A stretch of DNA of 64,000 bases, taken from contig SIJG01000066.1 in assembly GCA_023374025.1 (NCBI GenBank), positions 186,001 through 250,000 of the forward strand. The letters are read 5' to 3'. The notes below the pieces were generated by a model. The model had not been told where the DNA came from and searched no databases. It saw only the letters and a list, made by a program, of their open reading frames with translations. The first letter of the stretch is position 1; every line of letters begins with the position of its first letter. The stretch is from Heterodera schachtii. Lineage: Eukaryota; Nematoda; Chromadorea; Rhabditida; Heteroderidae. Below, in pieces: positions 35,875 to 48,166 of the stretch. The position numbers were made by a program, and so were the translations under genes.

Positions 35875-36928
35875 CTCAAAAATAAATTAAAATTTTAGTT
35901 ACTGATTTTATTTAATTCTTTTGTTTTATTTATTTACTTCTGTCTCATTCGATCTCTTTTAAAAAGTAATATTTATTAAAAGAAAAGTAGGAAAATACTC
36001 ATAAATATCATTATAATAAATAAAAGAAAATTCAAATGAATAAATAACAAATAATTATCAAATAAGGAAAAAATTGGAAAAAAATATGTTTTATCTAAAA
36101 AATTTAAATAATAAATTTTTATGAATATATCATTTTAATGAATTCAAAAAATAAAATTGGCTCCGAAAGAATGTACCAAAAATGATATGAAGAGGCAAGT
36201 TTTAAAAATATAGAAATATTAAATAATTATTATATTATTAAAAGATTATTGCCTATAATTTAATATTTGTTAGCGAAACCAACGACAAAAGATAAAAGAA
36301 ATGATGCTAAAATAAACTTAATAATAAAATGTTAATCTTTGAATTAATACTTTTTATTGTTGCATAAAAATATGCGATTTAATATATTGTTTTTATTTTT
36401 ATTTTTAATTTAAATTATTTTATTTAATTCGTTGTTTTGTAATTATTTATTAAACTATCTCATTAATATTCTGAGTCGCCAAAACATAAATTAGCAATTT
36501 AAAATTAACCCTTGAAATTACCTTATGAAAAAAAATTGTAAAATATGTAATTTAGCAAATTATTGACCTGCTTAAATAAAAATGAATTGAAAAAGTGAAA
36601 GAAAAATAAAAAAATTTATAATGAAAATAAAAGAGCGTTCGCAGCAGCGAAAATGCGTTAATCTTTTTCCCTCTGCTGGAAATGAAAAGATTGGTAAAAG
36701 GTATTTTTGAGATAAAATTGAATAAAAAAAAATATAGAAAACTTAACGATAAATTTACAAAAAATGCATTGTGAGCAATAAAATAATGAATATAAAACAG
36801 ATAATTGTTATATTAAAAATAAACGTAAAAATAACAAAACAAAGAAAAAGACAAATAAAATTATTTAATTGAACATTAATTTACCCTCATTATAGTTAAA
36901 AAAATAATTGATGTTAATAGAGTTACAT
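35875..36928. other. AT-rich noncoding DNA
   Basis: Nothing supportable. A small patch at 36640-36685 (GAGCGTTCGCAGCAGCG) is unassigned. Confidence 0.5.
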
Positions 36929-37054
36929 GGGACCGCGAATTTTGACAAAAACCGGGACCGGGACTTAACGAAACAAATAAGTCGGGACCGGGACCAAGTT
37001 TTTCGACCGGGAACGCGAAAAAAGACGGGACTGGGATCAACCGGGACTTTTCCC
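36929..37054. repeat. GGGACCGGGAC repeat island
   Basis: Repeated GGGACCGGGAC / CGGGACCAAG / GACGGGACTGGGATC units separated by A/T. The design resembles the subterminal arrays of the hAT-like family, but the unit differs and no TAGAG terminus is visible. Chance frames on both strands cover it. Confidence 0.6.
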
Positions 37055-39558
37055 AAGAGAAATTTTTTTTTGAAAAATTTGAAAATTTGAGTGAACTTTG
37101 TTACAAAAATTGACTATATACAAAAATGTACCCATAACATTTTGAATTTTCGTTTTGGAGGACAAATTCGAGGAAAAATTTTAAAAATTTTCATTTCAAG
37201 CAGGAAACTTTGAATTTTTTTTTCTGAGTCCAAAATTCTGGATTTTTGTTAAATAAATTAACAATCTCGTAATTTTTTTGGTTTTAAATCAAATGACTAA
37301 ATATTTGGTTAATTTGTGGTTTTGACTGCATTAAAAGAGAAAATTTAGTTGAAATATTTTTATTAAAACAAGTCTAGCCATATTGCTCATTTTATTTAAA
37401 TAGAGTTTTATTATTTTTATTTATTTACTAATTTCATGTTTTGAAACATCAATTGATGAGAATTGGTTGGCATCCATTACATAATTGTTAGTTTGGCTAT
37501 GTATTATCCATAGTTTATTTATTTATAGATTTTTATTAGTTTTTTCTTATGACATTTTAATGATTTGCCGATTTAAAAACATTAAAACAGAATAATAAAT
37601 AAAATTTATTATTGAGAAAATATATTTTGTTACCATTTGTTATTTTAATGCTTTTAAGACTGCATGGGGAATTTCTTTATTTAAAATATAAATCAAAAGT
37701 TCAATTTATTTATTTATATTTAAAAATTTGTATTCTTATTTTAAATGGATGACTATTTTAGAAATTAGAAATTAAATAATAATAATATTATGTGTAATGA
37801 AATTAAAGGTAACTAGTTTTGATTATGAAGTGCTATGTTAATGTTAAAAATTTGTATTATATAATTTATTTAATCAAAATATATTTATATTTTCATTTAT
37901 TCTTTATTTTTCTTGACTGGTCGGCGTTTTTTAATTTTGAAAATGTAAAGTTTTATTCGTCTTTGTTAAAAATGATTTATTTTGTTCAATTATTTTTAGT
38001 ATAATTACATTATTTTTTCAGTATCATAATTATTTACAATTAATTTTCAATTTAAATTTAAAATTACATTTTATTTAGTTGAATGGAACTTTTTAAGGGC
38101 TTCTTTTTAATTAAATGCAGTTTTATATTTATGTATTCAAATTTTATCTTAAAGAGTTTGTATATACATCGGTCATTAATTGTGTTTAAGATACATTTAA
38201 ATCTAATGATGATTATTTTGCTTAATTAATAACATGAATTATTGTAGAAACATTTTCAACCATGTTGCCTACTCCTTTAAAGTATAAGTGTTGTCACCGG
38301 ATATATTCATTTTTGTAAAATTAATTTGGATTTAATCTAATTTATATTTAGATCATTTAACTGTAATTTTTTAAATCTAAAATTTGGCATCAAAGAATTT
38401 AATTGACAATAGAACATATTCAATCTTATGCCCTATTTCGTGACATGAAGTTCGATCGTTTGTCAAACTGGGATACTTATTTTTGACTTTTGATATTATT
38501 TTTAAAATAATCAATTTCTTCAATTAAAATAAATGTTTTAAATTAAATTAATATTTGGCATTATTTGGATGCCGCTTTTCAATGTTTTAAAAAGTGCTGA
38601 ATTATAAATTTAACGAATACTCGAAAAAAAATATATATAAATAATTTTCTTTTTAAATGTGTAAGTTTTTAAACTTTATAGAAAATATTCATAATTAGGT
38701 AAATTTAAAGCAAATGCAATCAAATTTTAAAAAATATTCGACTTTTAATGTTAATTAATGTATGAAAAAAATAAATAAAATAAATTGATTTTTTCGGAAG
38801 TTTTTTAATAATTTTATTAAGCAAATTATAACTTCAATAAAGTTTTTTTTAAATAATTCTAATAAAAAAGCCAATAAAATAGCAATTTTATATTCCTCAT
38901 TTTTTGAAATTTTTTAAATGAGTTTATTATCTTATTGAATGAATTTTTTACAAAATAAAAACTCCTTTATAAATAAAATTAAATTTTATTCATTTATTAA
39001 AATCAAACAATTAAGTGCAAAATAATTAAATGATTTTAATCAAAGTCAAAAATAATCTTTAACAATAATGAGTGAAATATTTACTAATTAATATTCATTT
39101 ATTTTTTTGTTTCAGTAAATACGATTATTTTTTCCTATTTAGTATTTAAAAGCAATATTTAATTAATTTTAATAGGTTTAATTATTAAATAAGGTTTGAA
39201 TTTCATATTTTAAATGTATTATAAACAACTTTTTAAATAGATTATCATTAAAGGAATTATATAACTGAAAAAATTCATTTTTAATTTTATTTTTAAAAGC
39301 ACACTAAATATAAAATTGTAAATAAGTTAATTACATTTAATAATTGATAAATTATATCATTGCATAATTGCAATAATAAAAAAAATAATAGCTTTTATCC
39401 CTCGTCAGTTTCGGATCTTTTCCGTTTTTTACACGATCTGTTTATTAATTAGATTAGTTTTATGTACTATTATTTGTTTAAAAAGTTGGTAGTGCATCGG
39501 CTAATTCTGCCGGAGGTGGTCTGTTTGAATGCTTGTTCAATAAAATTACATAAACATA
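37055..39558. other. AT-rich noncoding DNA
   Basis: No supportable gene. The open frame at 37819-38004 is AT-biased without a domain. A mixed-composition patch at 39400-39540 is unassigned. Confidence 0.5.
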
Positions 39559-40113
39559 CAGTCATGGTCATATGTTTAGACTCACTTAGTGCTTTTTATT
39601 GAATGCATGACAAAAGCTTAATTTTCGGCCAAACGGCTAACATGTTTAGTGTTTTTTGTAGCATTTTATGTGGGCTTTCCAATGATATCACTACATCCCA
39701 ATTGCTTCGCATAACTAATAATTACAAAATAAAAGTCAACTTCACCCTCAATTTTGGGTGGTCATATGTTTAGACTCAATCTTTAGTTCTTCAATAAAAT
39801 CAATATTTTGTAGGCCAAAAATTCTGAAAAAATTCCTGCTAAGCTAACTTTTGATGCTGATCAAAAAAGTCTTTTACAGCAACTTGATTAGATCACTCCT
39901 TCATAGTGATCGGCACACCACAAAATACAGTGAAAATCGGGGAAATTTTCGAAAAAAATTCCGAGGGGGTTGTGAAATTTTTTTGGAAAATTTTAGCAAG
40001 CCCATTAGAAAGAACAGAGAATTCTCTACTGGTTTGCCTTTTGAATGGTGACTTTACGACTTACACCCGTTGAGATATGGGCAATTCAATTTCAGTGTCT
40101 ACAAAAAGTACTG
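39559..40113. mobile_element. Tc1/mariner-like non-autonomous element (IR/DR type)
   Basis: TA followed by CAGTCATGGTCATATG at 39557, with the direct repeat GGTCATATGTTTAGACTCA at 39566-39584 and again at 39760-39778 (spacing 194 bp). This matches the IR/DR arrangement of some Tc1 elements, in which transposase binds two direct repeats in each long end. A candidate right end is ...AAAAAGTACTG followed by TA at 40114; its reverse complement begins CAGTACTTTTT, so only the first four bases match the left end. The inner region includes a 66-codon frame (39851-40051) with no recognised domain. No transposase is present. Confidence 0.5.
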
Positions 40114-41100
40114 TATTTCGTAAGGAAATAGTGCATTTTACAGTAAAATGTTTTGTTTTTATTTATTTTCGCAATATTGACCATTCCAGATTGTGTAGCC
40201 ATTTATTTTTATTAATAATTTTTTGTCTAATTTGAATAAATATTTTTTTTGTGCCTATTAATTTTTGAACAGCAGCATTTTTACATTAATTTTTCTCATT
40301 ATTATTTATTGAATTATTTTTTATTTTGGAAAAGTTTTATAGCAATTATTGAATTCAATTTATTTATATTTAACAATTCATAGGTTTTACATAATTATAA
40401 CAATCAATAATTGATTTTTTTCATAAAAGGGAATGAATTTTTAATCGATTAAAACTTTTTTTTATAAGACGCTTTTCGTAAATTTGAATCTTATTTTAAA
40501 TCTAGACAAAGACACCATTTTCATAATAGTTGAATGCCGGAATTTAATTTATGATTTTTATTTCGGTCCATTTATTTCAAAATTGTTTTTTTTATTTAAC
40601 ATTTAGTAAATTTTTATTTCGGCTTAAAAATAATTAAATTCACTTTTTAAATAACTGAAAAGTCACATTTTCCATTGAAAGGTATCGTTGTTTTTTTATG
40701 AATTATAGCCGAATTTTGTATAAATAAAATGCTATTGAATTATAAATAATTAATTTACTTACACTGAGAATATTATTATGTAAAAAAAATAAATTAAAAA
40801 GCATTAAAAAATAATTAAATAAGAAACATTGTCATTGTAAAAATTTTTATAATATTTAAGTTAAAAAGCAAAATTTTATAAATATTCGAATTAAAAATTT
40901 ATTAAATATGGCGACTTGCTATTTTATTAGATTTCGAATTTATAATAATAAGATTTTTATAGTTTATTTGAATGTTTTATTTGCAATTTCAAGTGATATT
41001 TCAGAATCTTCAAAACACACTTTTCTTTATTATGTTTTCTTGAAAAATATTTAATTTTTATTTTATGTTACCTTATTTTTTATTTAATTTATATAAAAAG
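40114..41100. other. AT-rich noncoding DNA
   Basis: No gene or repeat recognised. Confidence 0.5.
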
Positions 41101-41366
41101 TAGGGTTGCTCCCCGGTCCCCGACCCCGATCCCCGACTTTTTTGGGCCTATTCCCTGCCCCGACCCCCGACATGTCGCTCCCCGAGGTCCCCGGCCCCCG
41201 ACTTTTTACCCCCCGACTCCCCGACCTTAATTCGGGGAATTGGGGACTCCGAGCAATGTAAAAATTTAAGAAGTTAATTCAACAACGAAGGGGGGAAAGG
41301 TTGAAATTTATGAAATTTTAAACAATTTTCTTAATATTAATTAATTAAAAATTCCAAAAAACTTTT

Positions 41367-41391
41367 CGGCGGCACCTATCGGCACCGCCGG
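41367..41391. repeat. dispersed GC hairpin (CGGCGG core)
   Basis: CGGCGGCACC, TATC loop, GGCACCGCCGG; preceded by AAAACTTTT. Confidence 0.8.
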
Positions 41392-41586
41392 CCCCCCAAA
41401 ACTCCAAATGCTTTGTCAGATTTTGTCCAAAAATGACGAATTTTTGCAATTTTTTGAGCCATTTTTTTTAAAGAAAATTAAACAGGGTTCGCAGATCAGA
41501 AGCTTTAGCCTCATGGAAACCGCAAAATAAAGAACTTTTTTAATGAAAATATGCTAAAAACATCGTCAAAATTTTTAATCTTTTCC

Positions 41587-41612
41587 CCGGCGGCGCCTAT
41601 CAGCACCGCCGG
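41587..41612. repeat. dispersed GC hairpin (CCGGCGG core)
   Basis: CCGGCGGCGCC, TATC-type loop, AGCACCGCCGG: an 11-bp stem with two imperfect positions. Second copy within the block at 41101-41829. Confidence 0.8.
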
Positions 41613-41829
41613 ACCATAAAAATCCTTTATTTTTAGCAAAAAAAATGCTCAAATTCATGGACAATCAAAAATATCACATTTGAACATTTTAAACGTCTTT
41701 TGAAGAAAATGAGGCTTTTTGACCCAAAATGGGGCTTTTGCCAAAAAAAAACTGAATTAATACCAGTGCATTTTTACTCCCATTTTTTTCGTAAAATTTC
41801 CGGGAGCAGGAGCGGGATCGGGACTGCTA

Positions 41830-43836
41830 CCAAATACTCCTAAATTTTCAAATTTATGGGGATGTTTTGATTTAAAACCAATTTTAGCGTTTGTACCAAT
41901 ATAAGAGAAATTAATTTTAAAAATTATTTCTACAATGAGCTGAATGATTGACAGAATTTTGACCTCATAATTTTAATTTTTGATTACTTATTTTCAATTC
42001 TTTGGGTTTATTTTCATCGATTTTAAAAAGCATAAATTTTTAGTGTTTAATTATTTAAAAAATAAAAGAATGAAGAATGTAATATAAATTAGCATATTGT
42101 TTTTATCATTACTAATATATTTTTATTTTATTACTTTTTATTTAATTTAATATTAAATTTGAATTGTTGTTTTTAAATATTACTTTTGTCATTTAATTTA
42201 TTATTGATTTTTCCAGCTAAAATATTTTTAATTATAAATATTTTTCATTTACATTGTTTTAATTTTTTCATTAATTAATTAATTCCAAAAAAGGAACATC
42301 ATTTAATAAATAATTTCAAAATTTAAATTGACTTTAATTCTTGATTAAAGTTCTGATAATCTGGGTTCTTGTTGAACCTATCTCTTTATAATTTGGGATG
42401 TTTATGCAAAAAATTAATTAATATTTATCAAAAAATTTTGCAATAATTTTCTTTTTTTCTTTTGTCTGTATTTATTATTTTTAATTTTTCTTTTAATTAA
42501 ATTTAATTACAACATTATTGCGCCCGCGATCGTTATTCATCTTCTCAGAAGTGCAAGATTCATTTTATTAAATAATAAATTTTAGTAATTATTTGTCTTA
42601 AGATTTTTTTTCTTTCATAAAGTAATTTTATCTATTATAACTATTTTTGTAAAATTATTTTAGAAATTTATTAAATTTTGTAAAAATATATCTTTTAAAG
42701 CGTAAGGAAAAATTCTTTTTCACTTTTATTATTTAAAAATTTATAATCAAATTTTTATTTACATTTTATTCATTCACTTCTATTTTTAATAAGTTTTAAT
42801 TCACCAAAATTAATAAATTCGAATTTTCAAAGTAATAAAAGATAAATAAAAGTGAAATGAAATCAAGTAAAAAATGTGAAAATAAAACAATATTGGAGCA
42901 GTCGCAGACAAAATAAAGGGCATGCATGTTGGACAAGAAAATAGAGTTATAAAGAATAAATAGATAATTATTCTAAAAATAAGAAATGTCAAATTTAATT
43001 ATAATTTATTTTACTTTAAAATTTTATTTTCACATAACAATAAAAAATATACTTTCAAAAATATGATCCATTCACCAAAAAAATTCATCTCGACCTATTA
43101 GTAATGTTATCAATCACATGGACAAGAATTTTAATGATTGCAAATTCGATTTCATAAAGAATCACAAAAATTACCTAATTAAAATGAGAAAAGCAAACTT
43201 TCAGAATAAAATATTATTTAAATAAATGCATTAAAATTAAATGTTAATCTTATTTATTAAATAACTTCAATCAATATCATTTGTAGTAATATATAATGAA
43301 CATTTTGCAGATTTCTAGAAGGCAATTATTTTTTTGGAGAATAGTAATAGGAAAATAATAATTTAATTCATTAACAAAAAATGCATGAACCCAAGAAGGA
43401 CATTATTATTAAAAATAAATTTTAAAGAAAATCAAAAACAATGTGAAAATAATAATGATTTAAAATAAATAATATATGAAATTTTTATTAAATATATTGT
43501 ATAGATGCGATAGAGTGACCTATTCTGTATTCATTCCAATATCCTGAAAATTAATTTACGTTGAATCTATTTTAAACATATTAAATGCAAAAAACATTTA
43601 ACACGTTAAAAATTTTAATAAAAAATTTCAAATATAGTATACAAGCTACGTCTAAATTCTACAGAAAAACTTGGTTTTGTTATATCAGCTTTTATTTTTG
43701 ACCACAAAAAATTCGAAAAAATTAGTGGGTCAATTACTAATTTTGGCATGGTCGGGAAAAAGGCTGAGAAAATTGACAGAGAATAGAAAAGGTTTAATGA
43801 TGGTGATGAAATTAAAGAAAAGAAAGCAATGTAAAA
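41830..43836. other. AT-rich noncoding DNA
   Basis: No supportable gene. The minus-strand frames at 42810-42992 and 43615-43839 are Phe/Ser/Ile-rich, as random AT-rich sequence predicts, with no domain or splice context recognised. Confidence 0.45.
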
Positions 43837-43974
43837 CAAATTTTTGATAATTTAAGAATTTGTTTTTTGTTAAATGATTCTTTTCTTATTTTTGCTTTCT
43901 TTCACAAATTTTTGATAATTTAAGAATTTTTTTTTTGTTAGATGATTCTTTTCTTATTTTTGCTTTCTCTTACA
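43837..43974. repeat. tandem duplication, 68-bp unit, two copies
   Basis: CAAATTTTTGATAATTTAAG opens each unit (43837 and 43905), and both end in a TTTTTGCTTTCT block. Only a few differences are visible, so the duplication is recent. Confidence 0.85.
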
Positions 43975-44150
43975 ATTTTTCAATTATTTTTTGCTAATGT
44001 TATTTCAATAAGAATTTAATCCATTATAAAATAATCAATTCCAATAAAGAATAAAATAATAAAATTTTATTTTAATATAATTTTATTTAGAGAATCTCTT
44101 GATTTTCATTTTCAATTTTCTTGATTCAAAAGTCACTTATTCTTTAAGTT

Positions 44151-44158
44151 ATTAATTC
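44151..44158. repeat. 8-bp direct repeat ATTAATTC (left flank)
   Basis: Identical to 44681-44688 and directly flanks the foldback element, so it is likely a target duplication. Confidence 0.65.
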
Positions 44159-44680
44159 CGTGACCGGAAAATGCGTCAGTGGAAAATGCGTCAGTGGAAA
44201 ATGTGTCAGTAGAAAATGCGTCAGTGATACAAATATTTTAAAATAAAGTTCTGCAGCATTATTATTTTATATAGAAGTATAATTCTATAAGAATATGTTC
44301 TGCATTCCTAACCCCGGACCCGAACTCGAACAAAAAGTCGAAAGTCAAAATTTCCAAAATTAGGGTTTTTGTTCAAAATAGGTTTAAATACACGGAAACA
44401 AACTGAAAGCAACAATCCTTCAATAAGAGATTATTTATGCCGTTTTTGAACAAAAAATGATAAATTTGAAAATTTGGACTTTCGAGTTTTTGTTTGAATT
44501 CGGGTCCGGGGTTCGGAATTGGCCAAAATGAAAAACCGGGTCCGTGGTAAGTGCTCTCGAAAACGCAATGAACTTGTTTTTATGACACTGAAACTTTCAC
44601 TGACGCATTTTCTACCGACGCTTTTTCCACTGACGCATTTTCCACTGACGCATTTTCCACTGACGCATTTTCCGGGCGCC
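44159..44680. mobile_element. foldback element with 15-bp repeat arms
   Basis: 522 bp. The left arm (about 44163-44225) has four tandem units of GGAAAATGCGTCAGT and variants. The right arm (about 44597-44676) has five or six units in inverted orientation (ACTGACGCATTTTCC). Inside lies a second inverted pair: 44311-44360 (CCCCGGACCCGAACTCGAAC) against 44467-44518 (reverse complement with a few changes). An 8-bp direct repeat ATTAATTC flanks the whole. There is no transposase. The nested palindrome structure resembles foldback or MITE elements; the outermost four or five bases do not match, so the superfamily is uncertain. Confidence 0.75.
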
Positions 44681-44688
44681 ATTAATTC
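44681..44688. repeat. 8-bp direct repeat ATTAATTC (right flank)
   Basis: Right copy of the flanking duplication of the foldback element. Confidence 0.65.
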
Positions 44689-45606
44689 TTTACTAAATAT
44701 AAACAAAAACATTAAATTTTATTTTTTGTTTTTATGTTTTAAAAAATAGGTCCTTTTATTCTTATTTAATGATTTTGGTGAAAAATAAATAATTATTTAG
44801 AAAGTTAGTAAGTATAACTATTACCCTCTTGTTAGATCAAATCTTTTAATTAAAGTATAATAATGATATTAATAAAATTGTAATTAAGTACATCATTTCT
44901 CATTTAAATATTATTTATTTATTTTAAAATGATATTTATTTTTTTATATTATTGTTTATTAATTTTTCATGCAATCGTAGGAGCTTAAATCATTTTTAAA
45001 CTTAACCCAAATAATTAATATAATTGCTCTAATTTTAATTTTTGTTTTTAAAGTCTTTTAGCTTTTTTATAATGTGTGACGTTATTTTTATTTTTACTGG
45101 ATTATATGTGAATAATACAATATTCTATTTTAATATAAACTCTCGAGTCGGTAATGAGCTTCTGCTGTTAATTTGATAATGTCAGTGAATCAATAAATAT
45201 AACTTTACAAAAATTTGAAATAGTAATATTGAAAATAAAATTCCATTTTGAGTGAAAAATTTAATTATTAATAAATTATTGTTTCATTCATTCACATTAA
45301 ATATTTATTTGAAATTATTGTTTATTTTGTAAAAAACCGAAGGTTATTTAAATTCCTATTTGAAAAGTATTATTATTTTTTTTTGCTATTTCTTTATTTT
45401 GGTTGCATTATTTATTCTTGTTTCCAATTACCTTTCTCTATTTAGAACAAATATTTTTTATTTCTATGTTCTGAATTTCATTCATCAGTGGTCATGCTTG
45501 CTTATAATTAATGTTAATTAAAATTAAACGCAAAATTAAGCATTGCTATTTTTTCTGATATAGTATTAGATAAAAAGTACAATTTTTTAGCATTTTCAAC
45601 TTTCAA
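44689..45606. other. AT-rich noncoding DNA
   Basis: No gene or repeat recognised. Confidence 0.5.
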
Positions 45607-45658
45607 GCATAGATAATCCAGAAAAAATATGTATTTACATATGATTGGCAGCCCTATT
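45607..45658 (-). repeat. dispersed repeat with TAGGGCTGC terminus, copy 1
   Basis: On the minus strand it reads AATAGGGCTGCCAA, then TATGTAAATACATATTTTTT and CTGGATTATC. It matches 63481-63533 in about 45 of 52 positions by eye. The TAGGG start fits a hAT-type terminus. No second end was found. Confidence 0.65.
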
Positions 45659-47832
45659 AATTAATAAAATTTTTTGTCATGAAAAAAAAAATTATAATGC
45701 ATTTTTAAATATGAATCAGCAATTAATATAATGACAAAAGTTCTTTATGGAAAAAATATTCAACTGCATTATTATGAATAAAAAAAACTTAATTTGTTAA
45801 AAAACCAAAATTGATTACCGAAATTTAATAACTATTTTAACACAATAACTCTAAATATCACATAATGAGAATTTGATATATAAAATAACAATAATTATTA
45901 ATTAAATACATCAATTAATTATTGTGTAAAAATCAATTGTCTGAATCACAAAGAAAAAGAATATTATTCTTTTTTATTATTTGAATTTGTTCAATAACTG
46001 AAAAAAAATTATCAACTACAGATATGTATTTATTATTTATATTGTTATAATATGAAAAAAATTTAACATCAGGACAAGAAAAACTTTATATGATTTAAAA
46101 AATTTTGAAACTAAGACTAAAGTTATTATATTGAATTTTATACAATCATACACATAAAATTCACTTTTGATTGAATTTTAGATTCAAAGAAACACTTAAA
46201 AAATTTTAATGTTTTTATTATAGATGATTTTTTATAAATATATTTTTTTTTAATTTACAATTCAACTGTTCTGTTTTTAACATGTGAAGGATGTTAAATG
46301 CATAGACAAATACAATAATTCATTTTATCGATATATTTATGATACTAAATATATTGTGCAAGTTTTTACAAAAAAAAATATTTATTTCTTTATTTAATTT
46401 TCTTTCGTTCACGAGAAGATTTCTGCGTTTACTAATTTTGTGTATAATTTTAAATAAAGTAAATTTATCATTCAACGGAGTCGACCTAAAATGAGTGTTA
46501 AATTTAATTATATTGCTGAAATGATCCTCCATTAATTCAGATAACTCATTAATTCTTATTTCAATTATTTTTTTTCTCCTTCTAATTATTTAGAAGCATC
46601 TTTTCATTTGTTTTAAACATTTGCATTTATTTTTTTGTTTGAAACAAACCAATTTTCATGTTTTTAAGAGTTGATTGTCGTTTTCAAAGAAATTCTGAAA
46701 AGCCCTTTTACTCAAGAAACTCTCGGGGGTCAATTCAAAAACAATGTCCAATAAAAAATGAAAGAATTTACTAATAAATATAATTTTTAGCTTAAATAAT
46801 TCTTCTACCTTTGTTTTTTCAGTTAAAACATTTATAATTTCTTTATATTATCTGTATTATTCTTGTAGCTGCAATTTTTATTTTTTTATTTTATTTATTT
46901 TTTTAATCTAAAAATTAAATCGTAAAAATATACGAAATTAAAAAACTCAATTTAATAAAAATAAAATTAATTTAATTTTGTCATGACAAAATGCTAATTA
47001 AATCTATGAAAGGTAACTAAGAAAGTAATTATCCTATTCAGTTATGTTTATGTAAGACAATATAAATTCAAATAAAAAAGGGCTAATAATTAAATAAAAC
47101 TAATGGAAAATTTATTTAATTAAATTTTTAAATTTAATTTATTAACTATAATTTAATAATTCATAATCGAAAAAAAAAATAAATAATATTACCAAACCAA
47201 ATTAATAGTAAAGAACATAATAAAAGACCCAATTTAAAGGCTATCAAAACATTTATTGTTGAATTTATACAAAAAAAAACACAATAAAATTATTTAATAA
47301 AGTTTTAATTCTTCGTTTAAGAGAGATTTTATCTAGAAAAAAATTATTAAAAAAAAGTTAAATACGCAAATTCTCAAACGAGAAATTTTGAAAAAATATA
47401 TTGAAAAATAAATTCAAATCAAATAAATGAATCAATAAAACTTACGGTTTAACCGAAGGCATTGATGTTATCAAATATTTAAAATTTAAGTTAATTATTC
47501 AAACATAAATATATGTTTATAATTGAATGAGGTTTTTAACTTTACAGCTAATTTTCAAATTTAAAATATTGGCTAAAATAAAAAGAAAGATGATATAAAG
47601 AAAAAAGTTTAGATTGCTCAAAATACCAAGAAAAAAAAATTAATTAAAAATAAAAATAATATTTATTACACTGAAATGCTAAATTATCCTTGAACATATT
47701 ATTGCTCATAAATTTTTTAATTATTCCTCAATTTATACAAAAAACCAATAAAATTACTGAAATGTTTAATTGTAAGCTGCGCTTAGTTCACGGGTATTTT
47801 CAAAAGAATTTTGATGAAATGCGATTGTTTCA
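45659..47832. other. AT-rich noncoding DNA
   Basis: No supportable gene. A patch at 46705-46745 is slightly GC-richer. The sequence directly before 47833 is the pre-insertion flank of the retrotransposon. Confidence 0.5.
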
Positions 47833-47837
47833 CTAAT
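47833..47837. repeat. 5-bp target duplication CTAAT (left)
   Basis: Matches 53008-53012 and abuts the LTR start TGTTGG, defining the insertion exactly. Confidence 0.95.
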
Positions 47838-47971
47838 TGTTGGATAAGGATCAAAGATCACTTACACCTCATCACTGTTATTGACTTTTCCTCTCCCCCT
47901 TTCTCTGTCACGCACTATTTCAATTGTCTCTCTCTCTGCCTATCTCTTCCACATTTCTCTGACCCAACGTC

Positions 47972-47979
47972 TTTATAAG
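47972..47979 (+). promoter_or_regulatory. TATA-like box of the LTR promoter
   Basis: TTTATAAG in the middle of the 5' LTR, at the expected U3 position upstream of the presumed transcription start. The same motif lies in the 3' LTR at 52845-52852. Confidence 0.5.
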
Positions 47980-48110
47980 TGTGCCCATTCCCTCACTCAT
48001 GGCTCTCCGCTCCATTCATTCGCATTGGACATTTATTTATTAATTTGTTCTCCTTCATCACTGCTCTCCTCCGACATCATCATTTGTGCATTTATTTTAT
48101 TTGTGTTATT

Positions 48111-48116
48111 AATAAA
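48111..48116 (+). terminator. polyadenylation signal AATAAA in LTR
   Basis: AATAAA about 20 bp before the LTR end. The functional copy for the element's own transcript would be the equivalent at 52984-52989 in the 3' LTR. Confidence 0.45.
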
Positions 48117-48138
48117 TATTGTTGGTACACAACAATTT

Positions 48139-48156
48139 TGGCGCAGTCAGTACCAG
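48139..48156 (+). promoter_or_regulatory. primer binding site (tRNA primer)
   Basis: TGGCGCAGTCAGTACC begins four bases after the LTR. The TGG start pairs with the CCA end of a tRNA, and TGGCGCAGTC-type sites are known in gypsy elements assigned to tRNA-Ser primers. The exact tRNA here is inference. Confidence 0.75.
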
Positions 48157-48166
48157 CAGACAACAA

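Larger units (their letters stand above)
41101..41829. mobile_element. hAT-like MITE-type block, CCCCGACTCCCCGA subfamily
   Basis: Starts TAGGGTTGCTCC (TAGGG fits YARNG), followed by about 140 bp of CCCCGACC / CCCCGACTTTTT units. It contains two copies of the dispersed GC hairpin (41367-41391 and 41587-41612) and ends near CGGGAGCAGGAGCGGGATCGGGACTGCTA in a GC-rich array of opposite orientation. The terminus match is poor and no 8-bp duplication was found, so the right boundary is tentative. There is no coding capacity. Confidence 0.6.
47838..48134 (+). repeat. 5' LTR (297 bp)
   Basis: Starts TGTTGG and ends ACACAACA, giving short TGTTG/CAACA inverted ends. It is pyrimidine-rich (CTCTCTCT tracts) and carries a TATA-like TTTATAAG at 47972-47979 and an AATAAA at 48111-48116. 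It appears identical to 52711-53007. The open frame inside is a by-product of the sequence, not a supported gene. Confidence 0.97.

Noticed and set aside
43615..43839. Minus-strand open frame of 74 codons
   Set aside because: Residue make-up (Phe, Ser, Ile) is what A/T-rich random sequence gives, and no motif was seen.
44431..44749. Open frames with repeated GKCVS or THFPL peptides
   Set aside because: They are translations of the 15-bp tandem units of the foldback element, on either strand.
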